A stretch of DNA of 64,000 bases from Cycas panzhihuaensis (taxonomy: Eukaryota; Cycadophyta), in contig CM041465.1 in the NCBI GenBank assembly GCA_023213395.1, positions 130,765,741 through 130,829,740 on the forward strand, written 5' to 3'. Positions 44,853-56,106 of this stretch are shown piece by piece (the first letter of the stretch is position 1; every line of letters starts with the position of its first letter). A program made the position numbers and the translations under genes. The notes beneath the pieces are model-generated. The model searched no databases. It worked only from the letters and a program-made list of their open reading frames with translations, and was not told the DNA's origin.

Positions 44853-45770
44853 CTAAACCCCCCCCTTCCTCTTTGACCTCTTCGATAGGCACCTCGATTT
44901 GGTCGAGGGGGTTGCTGCTGCTGTTGTTGCTGGAATCTTTGTTAGAATTGTTGTCGTGGTTGCTGTTGTCTTTGATTTTGTTGACGCATTGCCGCTGACG
45001 TCATCTGCTTGCTTCTTCCTACAATCATGTGCTATGTGGCCAGCTTTGCCACAATAATGACACACGACATTGTTCTTTGAAGAACCAATGTTCATGTTCC
45101 CAAACTGCTTTGAGAGTGCAGATTTGGGGTTCTGTTTGGCCTTTGATTTGGCTGTGAATGCACCTGATGTTGATGGTTCGTCCTCGTTCTCCTTGGTGTA
45201 AATTTGTTCCTCTTGAAGCAATAAACTTTCAAATTCATTAAATGACATTGTTTTGAGAGAACCATCTCTTGTAGTAGAAGATATAAAGCCATTGTAGTCC
45301 TTTGGCAAAGCTTTGGTGATAGATGTTATAAGTTCATCTCTTGTTGCAGGACTACCTAGTGTATTCAATTCATTACATACCTCCTTGATGGAGGAAAGAA
45401 AAGCCGACATAGGCTTGACAAACTTTACAGAATACAACTTGACTTTTACCACTAAACTGCAAGCTTCATCTTGGCTTTCATTCAAAGAGGACAAAATGTC
45501 CCGAGCTTCCTTAGAAGTTTTTGCACATACAATGTTTTGATCCACATGTACATCAACAATCATATGAAGGAATGCCAAAGCGATTTCATCTTTGGCTTCC
45601 CAAGCAGCAACAAAAGCATCATCAGGTTGAATAGTTACATTGCCATTGACAACAGGTACAGGTTGGGGTATCCTTCTAGAAACATAACCCCAAAATTCAT
45701 TCATTATCAACAGATTCTGAGTGATTCTCTTCCATTCTTGATAGTTATCTTGACCTGTTAATCTAGTTTA
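44853..45770 (-). CDS. gag of element A, largely intact
   Basis: An open frame of 285 codons begins at 45,710 (MIMNEFWGYVSRRIP). Homologous residues upstream (TGQDNYQEWKRITQN, to about 45,760) suggest the original start was slightly earlier. It contains AWEAKDEIALAFLHMIVDVH, CNELNTLGSPATRDELI and ITKALPKDYNGFIS, typical of the Copia gag, then QFGNMNIGSSK and a CCHC zinc knuckle CHYCGKAGHIAHDCRKK (about 45,075-45,025), and ends in a threonine-rich tail. It is the longest uninterrupted gag in the window and would form the particle coat and bind RNA. Confidence 0.82.
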
Positions 45771-47498
45771 CTTGGATGATGTACTTATGAAAGTGTTTGA
45801 TTAAGCTTACAATGAAAAGAGGCTTAAAAAAGAAGCAAATTTAGTACATCAATATGAACACTTAAAGTGTTGTTACAATGAGCACTTAATGAAGTGTAGT
45901 GCTTATGCTGATCCAAGTAAAGAAAGATGCTTGAGTACAACGAGTTTTGCAAGAAAAGTACTTTGAAAAAATGCTAAGTACTCAATGAAGCAAAGCAAAA
46001 CCTTGTGATGAAGATACAAGTGGGTTCCTTTTAATGCTCAAGAGTGAAGGGAAGAAGAACACTTGCCAAATAAGAACACCAAGCACCAAGTGTTGGGACT
46101 TTAAAATAGTCCCAACGATCAACAAAAAATGAGTGATTTTTATTAAGAAACAAGCCTTCTTGAGCCCTTTTTGAGACTAAGGGAAGTAGGTCACCATGCA
46201 AGGTGCCTTAGAAAAAATGTTGAAACAATGATGAGGATCACTTTAACAAGGTCACAACACTTAAAAATCACTCCTTTCAATGCCTTTTAACACTTGCAAA
46301 CATGAAATAAGTGTTAAATAAGGCAAAAAGATGTCAAAAAACAAAGGCTGAAATTTAACATTTTTTTGCAAATTTGAGCAGCAAGAACACCACGCAGGGA
46401 GCCTTGATTAAGGACTTAAACCCAAAAATTTTAATATCCAAAGATGAGTGACTGTTTCAGCGTTAATGATTTGATGAAATCACTAAGTACAATGAAGATT
46501 TTAAACTTCAAAAATCAAAAGTTTGATTTGAATTTTTCAAAATAAAAAAAAGGTCGTTCATGGCAACGTGACTTGGGCGGCTCCCATGGACACGCAAATG
46601 ATGAGAACAGCGTGTAGAGACCTCTATTTGTGCTGAAAATTCAGGAGGAGGGGTGCCCTAGTGGTATCCAACTCCCTCTAAAATCTCAAGGCTTTTCGTC
46701 AAGTGTGCAGAGAGCTGCAAGTAATTATGGCTGGTTACACGTCCTTGAGAAAGGAAAACTGGAGCCGTACGGCTGTGTGGGGTTTTAAACCCTCATATTA
46801 ATCACTAAAACTCTTCCCTTAAGTCTGCTACAACTGCATGCAGGGTCAGTATGTGGACAGCCAACTTGATATGAGAAAAAAGAGTGAAAAGAATTTTTGT
46901 GTTTTTTGAGTGGGGTTTCAAGGCTGAAAATGCCTAGAAATTGATCCACAGCCTGCAAGGGGCCTCAAACTTCAAGTAAATTCAGTCTGAGAGCTTCAAA
47001 TGGCTGGAGAATAGCTCAGCACCCAAATGTGAGAAAAAATATTAGCTAAAAAATGCAGATTTTAGTAGAAAATTTACAAAAAACGTGAGTAAATTTACCC
47101 AGATTTGAGGAACAACTGATACAAATTGATTGCAAAACAGTTATGAGCCTCAAAAAATGCTTACAAAGCTGATTTGTAGTCACAAAGTGATCTAATATCT
47201 TAGATCTGCCTCTTATCTTTGAGAAAATAAAATTTTCTTGAAAAAAAATTAAAGAAAAGGCACTATTTTTGAAGAAAACAGTGTTGCACCTTTTGATAGA
47301 GATTTGAAAAAAAATTTCAGATCTGAAAGTAGCCTTGCTCCAGCCTTCAACACTGCTCCAAGAAGCTTGAATCTGCAGAAAATGGGTCTTAGCAAACCTT
47401 GGATTGTCTTCGGAGGGCGAAGGTCGTCACCAAGGGTTTGTAACCCTTCTTTGAATCTCCTTGAGCAACAAATGCGAGCAGGGAACTAGTCTCCTCTT
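45771..47498 (-). other. 1.7 kb untranslated leader of element A
   Basis: There is no credible frame. It shares with the leader of B the hairpin (46,092-46,116), the phrase AACACCACGCAGGGAG (about 46,386) and general layout, but lacks the CpG-rich block of B. Confidence 0.6.
46092..46116 (-). ncRNA. Leader hairpin of element A
   Basis: Arms GTTGGGACT and AGTCCCAAC enclose the same TTAAAAT loop as in B. Relative to B, one A-T pair has become a G-C pair on both arms. Confidence 0.55.
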
Positions 47499-47510
47499 GC
47501 TCTGATACCA
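47499..47510 (-). other. Primer binding site of element A (initiator methionine tRNA)
   Basis: The minus strand reads TGGTATCAGAGC two bases inside the 5' LTR. Confidence 0.93.
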
Positions 47511-47512
47511 AA

Positions 47513-48067
47513 TGTGAAAAGGGGCCTAATGGCCTTACTATCCCAAGATCTAGAAGCTAGGTTCACTCTAGTTCTAGAAAGCAACAAATGCTAACAAGTA
47601 TGATACTCTTAAGATGAAAACATAAGCAAGACAAAGCATGAAAAGGAGGAGCAAGAAAATGATACCAAATGTGAGGGGTTGGAATTGGTCCAACCTCCAA
47701 ATGAATAAACAGTTTGATTAGCAAACCGACAAAGATAACAATACAGCTCCAACTCTATATGAGAACAATGAGGAGAGGTCTCATTATATAAAGTAAAATG
47801 AGAGACCTAAGGCATTGGATGTTTGACAAGTGTCAAACATCCAAGGTACATGCCTTGCATGTAGGACATGTGTCCTTTTGGGGCTCTCAAGTGAGCAAAA
47901 GTGCATGGGGGTCCATTTGACCCTTTAGTGAGAACGTTGTGTCACTAGAAAGAATGTGGGTGTGCACTTTATCACTTAAGTGATAAGTCACCCCTAAAGT
48001 ATAAAAGTACAAATATTACATGAAAAATAAAGTACATAATCTTAACATGTAAACATAAGGTTTAACA
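47513..48067 (-). repeat. 5' LTR of element A
   Basis: It starts TGTGAAAAGGGGCC and ends GGTTTAACA (plus-strand reading). It resembles the B LTR in layout, including GCCTAATGGCC, the ATTTGACC segment and the terminal GGTTTAACA, which supports one family. Confidence 0.88.
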
Positions 48068-50275
48068 ATATCATTCCATTTAAAGTTGTCATTTTTGGAT
48101 AGGTCGGTGAGTGGTCCTACCACTATGGCATATCCTTTAGTAAACTTCTTGCAAAATCCCGTTAGACGTAAAAATCCTTGTAGTTTTAAGACAAACTTTG
48201 TAGTCGGTCAATTGGTAATGGCTTGGATTTTTGATGGGGTGATTTGAATTCCCGTTTGTGATATTATATGGCCAAGGTATTCTAGTGTTTGTCTTGTGAA
48301 ATTGCATTTGATTCTCTTCGTATAGAATTGTTTTTTTTAGTGTTTGCATAACCTTTCTAGGTTCGCTATGTGGTCTTCCTAGGTTTTATTGTATATCAAT
48401 ATGTCATTATAAAAAAGAAAAGAAAAGAAAAAGAAAACAAATAACCTTAACAATGGCTTAAATACTTGATTAATTATTGTTTTAAATGTTGTCAGGGCAA
48501 TTGTGAGGTTAAATGACATAATTTTGAATTTGACTTGGCCTTGATGTGTGTAGAAAGATGTTTTTTCTATGTCATGTAGTTGAATAAGGATTTGGTATTA
48601 CCTTGGGCAAAGATTGATCTTTGAAAAATATGTGGTTCCTTGAAGCTTGTTAGCCATGTCATCCATTTGTGGAATTGGACACTTGTTCTTGGTTGTTGTC
48701 TTGCTATGTTATAGAATTGGAGTTGTTGGTGTTTTATCTCACCATCGCATGAGATTGAGTGACCACTTGGTATTGTGATGTTGAATGGTTTGGTCTTTTC
48801 GACATATAACTTGAGTTCCTTTGTGACACTTGTGTTGATAAATTTATGTGTATTCCTAGGGTTTACTAATACCTATAGTCTTTATTTATATATTTGTATA
48901 CATTTATTATGTTTGGTCATTGTATGCCTAACATTGCTACCATAGTTATTTCTTGGTGTCCACTGTCTAGTATTGGATTGTTTAATATTTCTTCACATTC
49001 TTGGCCATGCAAGATGTCTATTAATATATCCTCTTAACCATCTTCCATTTCGATGACATATACTTGTTCCCTTTTTGGGTAGATGCATTGCATGCCTTTT
49101 TTCCACTTTTGATTGTGGTCATAGTAGAGTCATTGCTCTCTTTGTCTTGTTCTTTTAGGATCTTCTCTCCTTGCCAGTGTGTTTGTTAAGGGTTGGGTGG
49201 ATGAGCAATCATGGGATTGATAGGTTGTTCTTTGGCTACTTGGTTGTATGAATGTTGATGTTCTACGGACAACAATTCACTTAGCTTGGTTTACTAGCTT
49301 ACTAGATTTAGTTTGATGTGTTAGCCGAAAAGTACTTTCCATTATGTCGGGGCTGAATTGTCATATGTACTTAGAAATTTCAGTGCGTAGGTTACTTATT
49401 TAGAATGGTAAACAATGGGCAAGCTAAATGTGGTATGGGTCACTCTATTTCTTTGTGGCTTGTTCTCTAAAATCATCTTTGAGTTTTTTAAAATTTGTTG
49501 TCTTTAGGTGTTCTTGCTTCGAACCCATGGTGCATAGTGCTTGTTGGTGAATGCAATTTGATTGGGGATGCTGATAATACCAAGCGCTTTGAAGGAGTTT
49601 GTAATTTTTTCTAATAATTTGTTTGTGTTTACATTATTATGCAATGCATAGTTTGGTAGCTTTACATTGTGGAAAAAATTCTATGGTAGCTAGTTTTCCA
49701 AATGTTTATGATCATCAATTTGCTTTTGATGATGTTTGGCATTTTCTTGGGCAATGTCCCTGAGTACTATCTTGATCTCATCAATGGTAGTCTTCAACCT
49801 CCTTATGTGGCCTTCTATTTTGCTTATACGGTCTCTTGACTTTAAGGGGAATTGTTGCGCTTTCTCCTTTTCATGTACTATACTTTAGTGCGCTTACGTG
49901 TTTGTTCACTGTGAGCTAATATTTGACATGTAAAACTTCGCGTTAGTCAACTTGAAATGGTCTTTTAAAAGGGAAGTATGGTAATGTAGAATAAGGTGCT
50001 CTCTCTGAGGAAAGGAGACATTTAAATTAGATTGGAGGGTCAATGATTGGGCAAATAATGGGGTGCCTTAGAAAAAGGGGGTCACAAATTAGATTGGAGG
50101 GTCAACGATTGATTGAATGATGGACCATTTTAGGAAAAATGGGGGTCATACATTCAATGTGGAGAAAAAATTAAAATAAGAATATTCTATAAAATATTCT
50201 CAAATTAGCATTTTTCCTTACCATAATGCCATCGTCAAAAATGATGAATTGGATTTTAAAATACTTGTGTGTAGG
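48068..50275 (-). pseudogene. RT, protease and gag remains of element C
   Basis: From left to right on the minus strand: the thumb and connection LQGFLRLTGFCKKFTKGYA with VVGPLTDLSKNDNFKWND (48,190-48,070), LEYLGHIISQTGIQ, and the catalytic block reading FYNDILIYN near 48,400, where the first Asp of the usual xxDD is Asn. Further right are an RT N-terminal part (ANKLQGTTYFSKI, FKIMSFNLT), then gag near 49,500-49,850 (LKDDFREQ, and a coiled-coil-like EHIRRLKTTIDEIKIVLRDI type stretch). Stops are frequent. E interrupts the leader at 50,276. A purine-rich microsatellite-like run lies at 48,413-48,437. Confidence 0.7.
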
Positions 50276-51028
50276 TGTTGGGACATAGACCCTGAGGAAG
50301 ACAGAATACAGGCTTGTATTGACCAAATGAATGTAAGTACGGACCATACAGAGGTATGCACCACGATACGTACCGATGGCGGAGCAGGCGATGCACGCAT
50401 GACAAGACGGTGGAAGCCCTGGAAGCCGCCAGACGTGACGGACCTAATGAAGACATTAGTTAAAGTGCATAACCAATGATTAAAGTGAAAGGGTACCTTG
50501 GTGACAAAAAGGTATGGTTATGACTTTGGGTCATAACCTTTCAAAAGGCATCAAAGGGACATATTTAATGGTGCTTTGAGGACCATTCCAATGTGAGAGC
50601 CGAGTGAGTCAATCATATTGTATACTCTCGAGGGTGAGAGCCAGATATCACGGGTATGCAAGGGTGCAGAAGACAGTACGCATGACAGCCATTTGGAGCA
50701 TCATTGTGTGATAAGTACCATCTGGGTACGCATTGTAACAGAAAGATTGTATGTCTTTGAATGCTCAGAATGCATTCCACCGTGTAAATGAACTGTTGAA
50801 TTAATAAAAGGAAGAGTTACATGGAAATTGATGTATGCTTGATGTTGTGATGATAATTTGCTGAAGTATGTACTGATTGCATCAGTGTACCATACTGTGT
50901 GTTATATATGGGATGTATGTGGAATGTATGTGAATAACCATGTTGATGATCCTGAAACTAGACTATAGCGCTGTGTAACCTTGACAAGTGCACTGATTCC
51001 ACAAGGGCGTGGAATCTCTAAGTCAACA
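50276..51028 (+). repeat. 5' LTR of element E
   Basis: Matches 54,840-55,684. It contains AATAAA within TTAATAAAAGGAAGAG (about 50,792-50,808) and several GGTAC/GTACG phrases, fewer than in the D LTR. Confidence 0.92.
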
Positions 51029-51029
51029 T

Positions 51030-51042
51030 TGGTTCCGTTGCC
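51030..51042 (+). other. Primer binding site of element E (aspartate-tRNA-like)
   Basis: TGGTTCCGTTGCC follows the LTR after one base. It differs from the usual tRNA-Asp site TGGCGCCGTTGCC at two positions and from the D site at one. Confidence 0.6.
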
Positions 51043-51170
51043 TACGTCCATTGAGGAGGGACAGGGCCTAGGGGTTTCAAAGGAAAAAGAATGTGTAAAG
51101 GGCAGAGGACCCTGGCTGCCAGTGTGATGGCGGGCTGTAACTAAGCCACCGGCAGCCAGGGGACCTTCCA

Positions 51171-52926
51171 ATGCCACCTAAGAGGCCTTCAAGGTTGGAA
51201 GAGCCCCAGAAGGATACTTCACCCAAGGAAAAGGAAACCAGCAGACAAAGGGCACTAAGATGGTCAAAAGAAGCAAAACTCAGAAGGGTGAGGAGGTTAA
51301 GTTCGCAAAACAACGAGACTAAGGGACAGTCCGTTGAAGGATCTGAGGCAAGTGGAGCCCAGACACCTCAGGAAGAGGAAACCCATGGCAAACGCATGGT
51401 ATTGACACCAGCCCCTATCAGAGATGATTTGTTTAGCCCGGAGAATGAAGGGAAGCCAAAATTGAATGAAAAACATGAAGAGATCCTAATAGAGGGAAGT
51501 ATACCAGTGGAGGACAGCCCGAAGGACCTAGGTGACAGCGATAAGAAGGCGGAGGAAGGTCCCCAAGATATTGGGAAAACAAGCTAACGAGACAGCTTTT
51601 TGAAGATTCGACAGAAAAGGGATCTGATCAATCTTACATTACAGTAACACCATTGACTATACAAGTTCCAGGTGTAGTGGAACCTATACACATAAAAACT
51701 CCGTTCAAAAATCCGCTGTTTGGAAAAGATAGTACAGCAGTGGTTACTCCTAGTACATCCCCAAAGGACGGAGAAGGGGAAAGATCACCATCAGGTGGGG
51801 GATAGTTGCAATCTCCCAAAATGGACGATTATAGAGACTTTGGGAAACTAATCTTTAATGATACTTCAGACGCAGCAGAGCACGTGTATCTATTTCAGAA
51901 CCTCATTGATGTCAAAAAGATTACAGATTTAAGATGAAATCAAAGCACGCTCATCAGACATTGAGAGGAGTACCCTTGGCTTGGTATAAGGAAACAAACA
52001 AGAATGAGCCATGGGTAAAGATTAAGAAAGCGTTTGAAGAAAGATTTCAAAAGTTTCGCAGTAATGAAGCTGTGGAAATCGCACTGCGAGAGATGAGGTA
52101 GAGGCCGGGGGAATCCGTCCTAACTTACATTAGCCGAATGAAAATTATTGCAGCGAGCATGATCAATGAAACGATCACGGATCATAATATGAAGAATTAC
52201 TTCGTAAGAGGGCTGAATGAGAAGTTGCGAGCTATGATGCATGCTCATCCGCTAAAGTCATTCAAGAATGCTCAGGATCTGGCATTAGATTTTGAGATGG
52301 AAATGGATGCCCAAGCAGGAGGACAAGATTCCTTGCTGTTAAGATTACAAGATGAGATTAGAGAATTGAAGCGTAACCAAGATAATCGACCCTTCCGCTG
52401 TAGGGGTAGCGTAAGAGGAATCGAATTGGAGGCACTAAGAAAAGAGGTAGCAAGATTGAAAATCAGAAATAATCGGGAAGAAGAAGAGATGCCCAAGAAA
52501 AAAGAGCACACTGGAAGGGTAACCAAGTGGTGCCATATCTGTGAGGAAAACTCAGATACCACCCAGGAATGTGATTTGAATTTAAAAAACAGTGCGACGC
52601 ACCAACAGGAGAAGTGGTGCCACATATGTGAGGTTGACACACATACAACCAAGGATTGTTTCTACAATCCCAGGGGAAAAGCATTCAGAGGTCGAGGTCA
52701 GGGAAGAGGCAACCCACCTCGGAATGTGTATACAACGAGGGGCGCACCAGAACCCTTGAGAAAAAAACAGCCAATGGGGAGATGCCTCATTTGTTCACGC
52801 CCGCAATCGAAGTCCGAATGCCCAATGAAGCAGGAATACGAGCAAGCCGCTCAGAGTAATGCAATCGTGGCCCAAGCGACCACAAAACAGAGGATTGCAA
52901 GGGTAAAGCCAAAGCGACTAACCTGA
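51171..52926 (+). pseudogene. gag of element E
   Basis: It starts at the ATG at 51,171 (MPPKRPSRLEEPQ) and is open to 51,587, then shifts frame near 51,590 and twice near 51,930-51,950. The capsid part reads DYRDFGKLIFNDTSDAAEHV and LKR-type F-E-E-R-F. A TAG at 52,099-52,101 lies exactly where D has one. From there 52,102-52,926 is open: MKIIAASMINETITDHN, FVRGLNEKLRAMMHAHP and two zinc knuckles CHICEENSDTTQEC and CHICEVDTHTTKDC. The stop TGA at 52,924-52,926 overlaps the next ATG. Confidence 0.88.
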
Positions 52927-53885
52927 TGACAATCATGCTAGAAACCAAGAATGTGAAATTACAAAACAAACAGAAAGAGAAATTGGATGAAGGATATCCA
53001 AATCCACGAACAGAAATGGGTCGGTACAAACAAGCAAAACAAGTGTTAGATGGTTTAGTCCGGGAGGAGAATATACTACCAATGCGTAAACCGGAAACGA
53101 AATACGTTTATGTTCAGAAAAATAAACAAAAAGAGCAAGAAAAACTACCGGAAGAACTTACGACAAAACCCCAAATGGTGCAGATGGAAGAACTTTTCAA
53201 AGGATTGCCAGCTGAGGATATCCCCAGAATGTTGCTATTAATGGAGAATTTGGTGAAACAGTTACAATTGACTATTCCTCTGTCTCAAGTTATTGATTGG
53301 ATTAAAGGAGGAGTGTTACAGAAAGGAATTACTAAGAGTTTGAAACAAATTATACCATCATTCGACATGGATCCAATGGTAACCATGTCAGTCTTGGGAG
53401 AAACATTCCCACGAGTAATTGTGGATGGAGGCGCAGCAGTAAATGTGTTACCAGCTGCAACATGTCGTAAATTAGGAAGCCCGAAGTTGGAAGCAGCGAC
53501 TTATTCGCTGAAATTGGCTAATGAACTATTGGTACGACCTATGGGCAGACTAGCCAACATCAAGGTGGATGTGGCAGGAATTGTCGTAAAGATCGATTTT
53601 ACGATTGTGGAAACGGAGAAAGGTGCAACTCCCTATCCGGCCTTATTGGGGAGACCATGGCTATATAAAACCCAATGTCTCCAAAGTTGGAAAGACGTAA
53701 CCTTCACCTTGTCAGATGAAGGGAATGAAGTAGTATTACCGATGTTGGGGAAGAATTCCATTGAAGTGATACCTGACAATGGTTCAAGTACAACCGTTGT
53801 GAGTGAAGCAACAGCTTCTTCGTTCGGCGAAGAACATATCTACCATATGGCAGAAGAGCCCACCACGTCAACTAACCACCAGTGA
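52926..53885 (+). CDS. Protease ORF of element E
   Basis: An uninterrupted frame of 319 codons opens with an ATG sharing its A with the gag stop codon (TGATG). Near residues 155-170 it shows VIVDGGAAVNVLPAA, the retropepsin active site of the D-G-G type (about 53,418-53,460), and further on LLGRPWLYKTQCL. It corresponds to the first part of pol in D without the stop found there, and ends in an acidic, threonine-rich tail. It would cleave gag. The pol enzymes that should follow are deleted. Confidence 0.85.
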   Translation: MTIMLETKNVKLQNKQKEKLDEGYPNPRTEMGRYKQAKQVLDGLVREENILPMRKPETKYVYVQKNKQKEQEKLPEELTTKPQMVQMEELFKGLPAEDIPRMLLLMENLVKQLQLTIPLSQVIDWIKGGVLQKGITKSLKQIIPSFDMDPMVTMSVLGETFPRVIVDGGAAVNVLPAATCRKLGSPKLEAATYSLKLANELLVRPMGRLANIKVDVAGIVVKIDFTIVETEKGATPYPALLGRPWLYKTQCLQSWKDVTFTLSDEGNEVVLPMLGKNSIEVIPDNGSSTTVVSEATASSFGEEHIYHMAEEPTTSTNHQ

Positions 53886-54448
53886 GAAGAACCGACGATT
53901 TTGGAGGAATTTACAACTTTGCGCATTTATGGAAACAGGATGAGATTTGTGGATTATTGGCTACGGGATGCATATGAAGTCAACCCCTCATCCTATAGAT
54001 GTAACCTACTTTCTCCGAATGTGACCGAAATAGTTGCCACCCGTAAGATGTAAATCATGGAGAATATGTTGGAGATTATGTGAAGCCCTTTTATGGAGAA
54101 CCACTATGTGGAATTTCCCATTTGAGACATTGTAGAGAACATTGGTTAGGAGAAGACCAATTAAGGGATCATAAGAAGAAATCGACAAAGCATACCACAC
54201 CAAGGAAAAGGCGGAAAAGGACAAGGCACGACCGCCACGACAAGACATCGCATTTCAAGAAGGGTGATCGAGTATGGCGATTCGACAACAAATCCCAAAC
54301 AACCCAAGGAGAATTGAAGATGCATTGGAAAGGCCCATATAGGATTGAGAAGGTGTACCAGAACGACACTATCCAGTTGAAGAAACTATCAGGCCAGCTA
54401 CTACCTGAAATGGTCAAGGGTAGTAAACTGAAACCTTATATCAACTAG
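53886..54448 (+). pseudogene. Deletion-fused remnant: capsid-like start joined to integrase end in E
   Basis: After a short broken piece resembling D (MRFVDYWLRDAYEVN), the frame 54,080-54,448 begins VKPFYGEPLCGISHLRHC, the start of extra capsid-like module 1 of D. At about 54,165-54,180 it passes directly into a basic stretch and HFKKGDRVW, then GELKMHWKGPYRIEKVY, the GPY/F end of integrase, ending LKPYIN. Roughly 3 kb present in D (rest of the modules, RT, RNase H, integrase core) is missing at this joint, yet the frame stays open across it. Confidence 0.8.
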
Positions 54449-54839
54449 GTTGGAGCAACTTACCAGCCGAATCAGTTGGTTGTACCATAGCGTGTTGCAT
54501 GAAGTTGAGGCAAAATCAAATTGCCTTGATACCGGAACGTGATTCGATTCGTATGTAACATAAAATACAAAAAATTAAAAACAATCAGTAACTCATATCA
54601 TACAAACAAGCAATATGGTGAAGCATGGAGGAAAGATATATCATCATACGGAAAATCAAGGGAAAGTTGAACAAAACAAAGCGCCAATAGATGAGGATTT
54701 ATTAACCAAGAATGGTGACCAAGGAGCAGAGCAGAGGCAGCAGGAGCAGCCTTAGAACAGAGAGGGGGAGGAATACCCCAAATTTTGAATTTTTTGTTGA
54801 GCAAGGATGCTCAACCCAATCATGTTGACCCGGGATAGA
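54449..54839 (+). other. 3' non-coding segment of element E
   Basis: The beginning aligns with the sequence after D integrase (CAGTTGGTTGTACCATA, CTTGATACCG), and the end aligns with the D sequence just before its 3' LTR (GCAGCAGGAGC, GGGGGAGG, GACCCGGGATAGA). The D tandem array and additional ORF that should lie between are absent. Confidence 0.7.
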
Positions 54840-55684
54840 TGTTGGGACATATTGTGACATAGACCACGAGGAAGATGTAATACGTGCTTGTATTGACCAA
54901 ATGAATGTGCACGGACCATACGGAGGTATGCACGAGGCGAAAACAAAGGAAAACCAAAGATTCTGGCACGTATGACAAAAGGTGCGAACGTGCACGCACT
55001 ACGTACCGCATCACAGAGCGGAAGCCAGACGCATGACAAGACGGGACCGGTGGAAGCCCGGAAGCCGCAGACGTCACGGACCTAATGAAGACATTAGTTA
55101 AAGTGCATAACTAATGATTAAAGTGAAAGGGTACCTTGGTGACAAAAAGGTATGGTTATGACTTTGGGTCATAACCTTTCATCCAAAAGGCATCAAAGGG
55201 ACATATTTAATGGTGCTTTGAGGACCATTCCAATGTGAGAGCCGAGTGAGTCAATCATATTGTATACTCTCGAGGGTGAGAGCCGGATATCACGGGTACA
55301 CAAGGGTGCAGAAGACAGTACGCATGACAGCCATTTGGAGCATCACTGTATGATAAGTACCATCTGGGTACGCATTGTAACAGAAAGATTGTAGGCGTCT
55401 TTGGAATGCTCAGGAATGCATTCCAGCCTCTGTGTAAATGAACTGTTGAATTAATAAAAGGAAGAGTTACGTGGAAATTGATGTATGTTTGATGTTGTGA
55501 TGATAATTTGCTGAAGTATGTACTGATTGCATCACTGCATGTACCATTCTCGTGAATTATATATGGAATGTATGTGGAATGTATGTGAATAACCATGTTG
55601 ATGATCCACGAAACTAGACTATAGCGCTGTGTAACCTTGACAAGTGCACTGATTCCACAAGGGCGTGGAATCTCTTAGTCAACA
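54840..55684 (+). repeat. 3' LTR of element E
   Basis: Matches 50,276-51,028 and carries about 90 extra bases, including a TTGTGACATA insertion near its start and a longer GCACG-rich part near 54,960-55,080. Confidence 0.92.
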
Positions 55685-55689
55685 GTAGG

Positions 55690-56087
55690 TAACAAATCTT
55701 CTAGTGGCAACAACGAAGGAAACTTAGCATGCCGAACTAGACATGCATATGAACCCTTTGTAGAACCCTCTTATCAAGTTACATTGGTGGAATGTATATG
55801 GTAGTAGGGTAGTAAAAATCTATTGTTGCTGCGAAGGGTTCATAGAAGGGCCAAGTAGTTGCTATGAACACCCTCTTCACTCTACTACAATTGTTACCTT
55901 GCTAACCACTAATGATAAGGTTGTTGAGAGAAAATTGCTAAGAACTAACTGAATGATGCAAAAAATTGTTGAGGAAAGACTACAAATGATGGTGCTTCAA
56001 CGATTAGGCTTTGAAAATCTTTTGGGTGCGGTTTAGTAGTGCAATGGATATGTGTGGTTACAATGATTTGGAGAAAGTTCAACCAAT
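55690..56087 (-). other. Leader of element C
   Basis: Non-coding sequence between E and the primer site of C. It is the expected position of the untranslated leader of C, and no frame was recognised. Confidence 0.5.
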
Positions 56088-56099
56088 GCTTTAATACCA
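56088..56099 (-). other. Degenerate primer binding site of element C
   Basis: The minus strand reads TGGTATTAAAGC, two changes from TGGTATCAGAGC, seven bases inside the 5' LTR. Confidence 0.65.
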
Positions 56100-56106
56100 C
56101 TTTTCG

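Larger units (their letters stand above)
33784..48067 (-). mobile_element. Copia element A, inserted in C
   Basis: LTRs at 33,784-34,327 and 47,513-48,067 are close copies with a methionine primer site beside the right one and a C-rich (minus-strand purine) tract beside the left one. The order on the minus strand is gag, protease, integrase, RT, RNase H, which is the Ty1/Copia order. B, a relative, interrupts the RT at 35,163-42,464. Without B, A is about 7.0 kb. The left LTR starts irregularly (TGATTGCCTAATGG against TGTGAAAAGGGGCCTAATGG) and no target duplication matches, so a small deletion removed its tip and some host sequence. Confidence 0.87.
50276..55684 (+). mobile_element. Element E, deleted relative of D, inserted in C
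   Basis: E is 5,409 bp with LTRs of 753 bp (50,276-51,028) and 845 bp (54,840-55,684), both TGTTGGGACAT...AGTCAACA, and a perfect duplication GTAGG (50,271-50,275 and 55,685-55,689). It has the same primer site, gag start, zinc knuckles, TGATG junction and protease as D. RT, RNase H, most of integrase, the tandem array and the additional ORF are missing. It therefore could only move with enzymes supplied by a relative such as D, or lost the parts after insertion. Confidence 0.92.

Noticed and set aside
48405-48440. AAAAG-rich run as an inserted poly-A tail of a LINE or SINE
   Set aside because: It lies within the RT of C and no non-LTR element or target duplication adjoins it. It is more likely a slippage expansion.
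51077-51313. Minus-strand frames opposite gag of E (and the matching plus-strand frame at 27,704-27,997 in D)
   Set aside because: Mirror translations of gag. The real direction is set by the zinc knuckles and protease.
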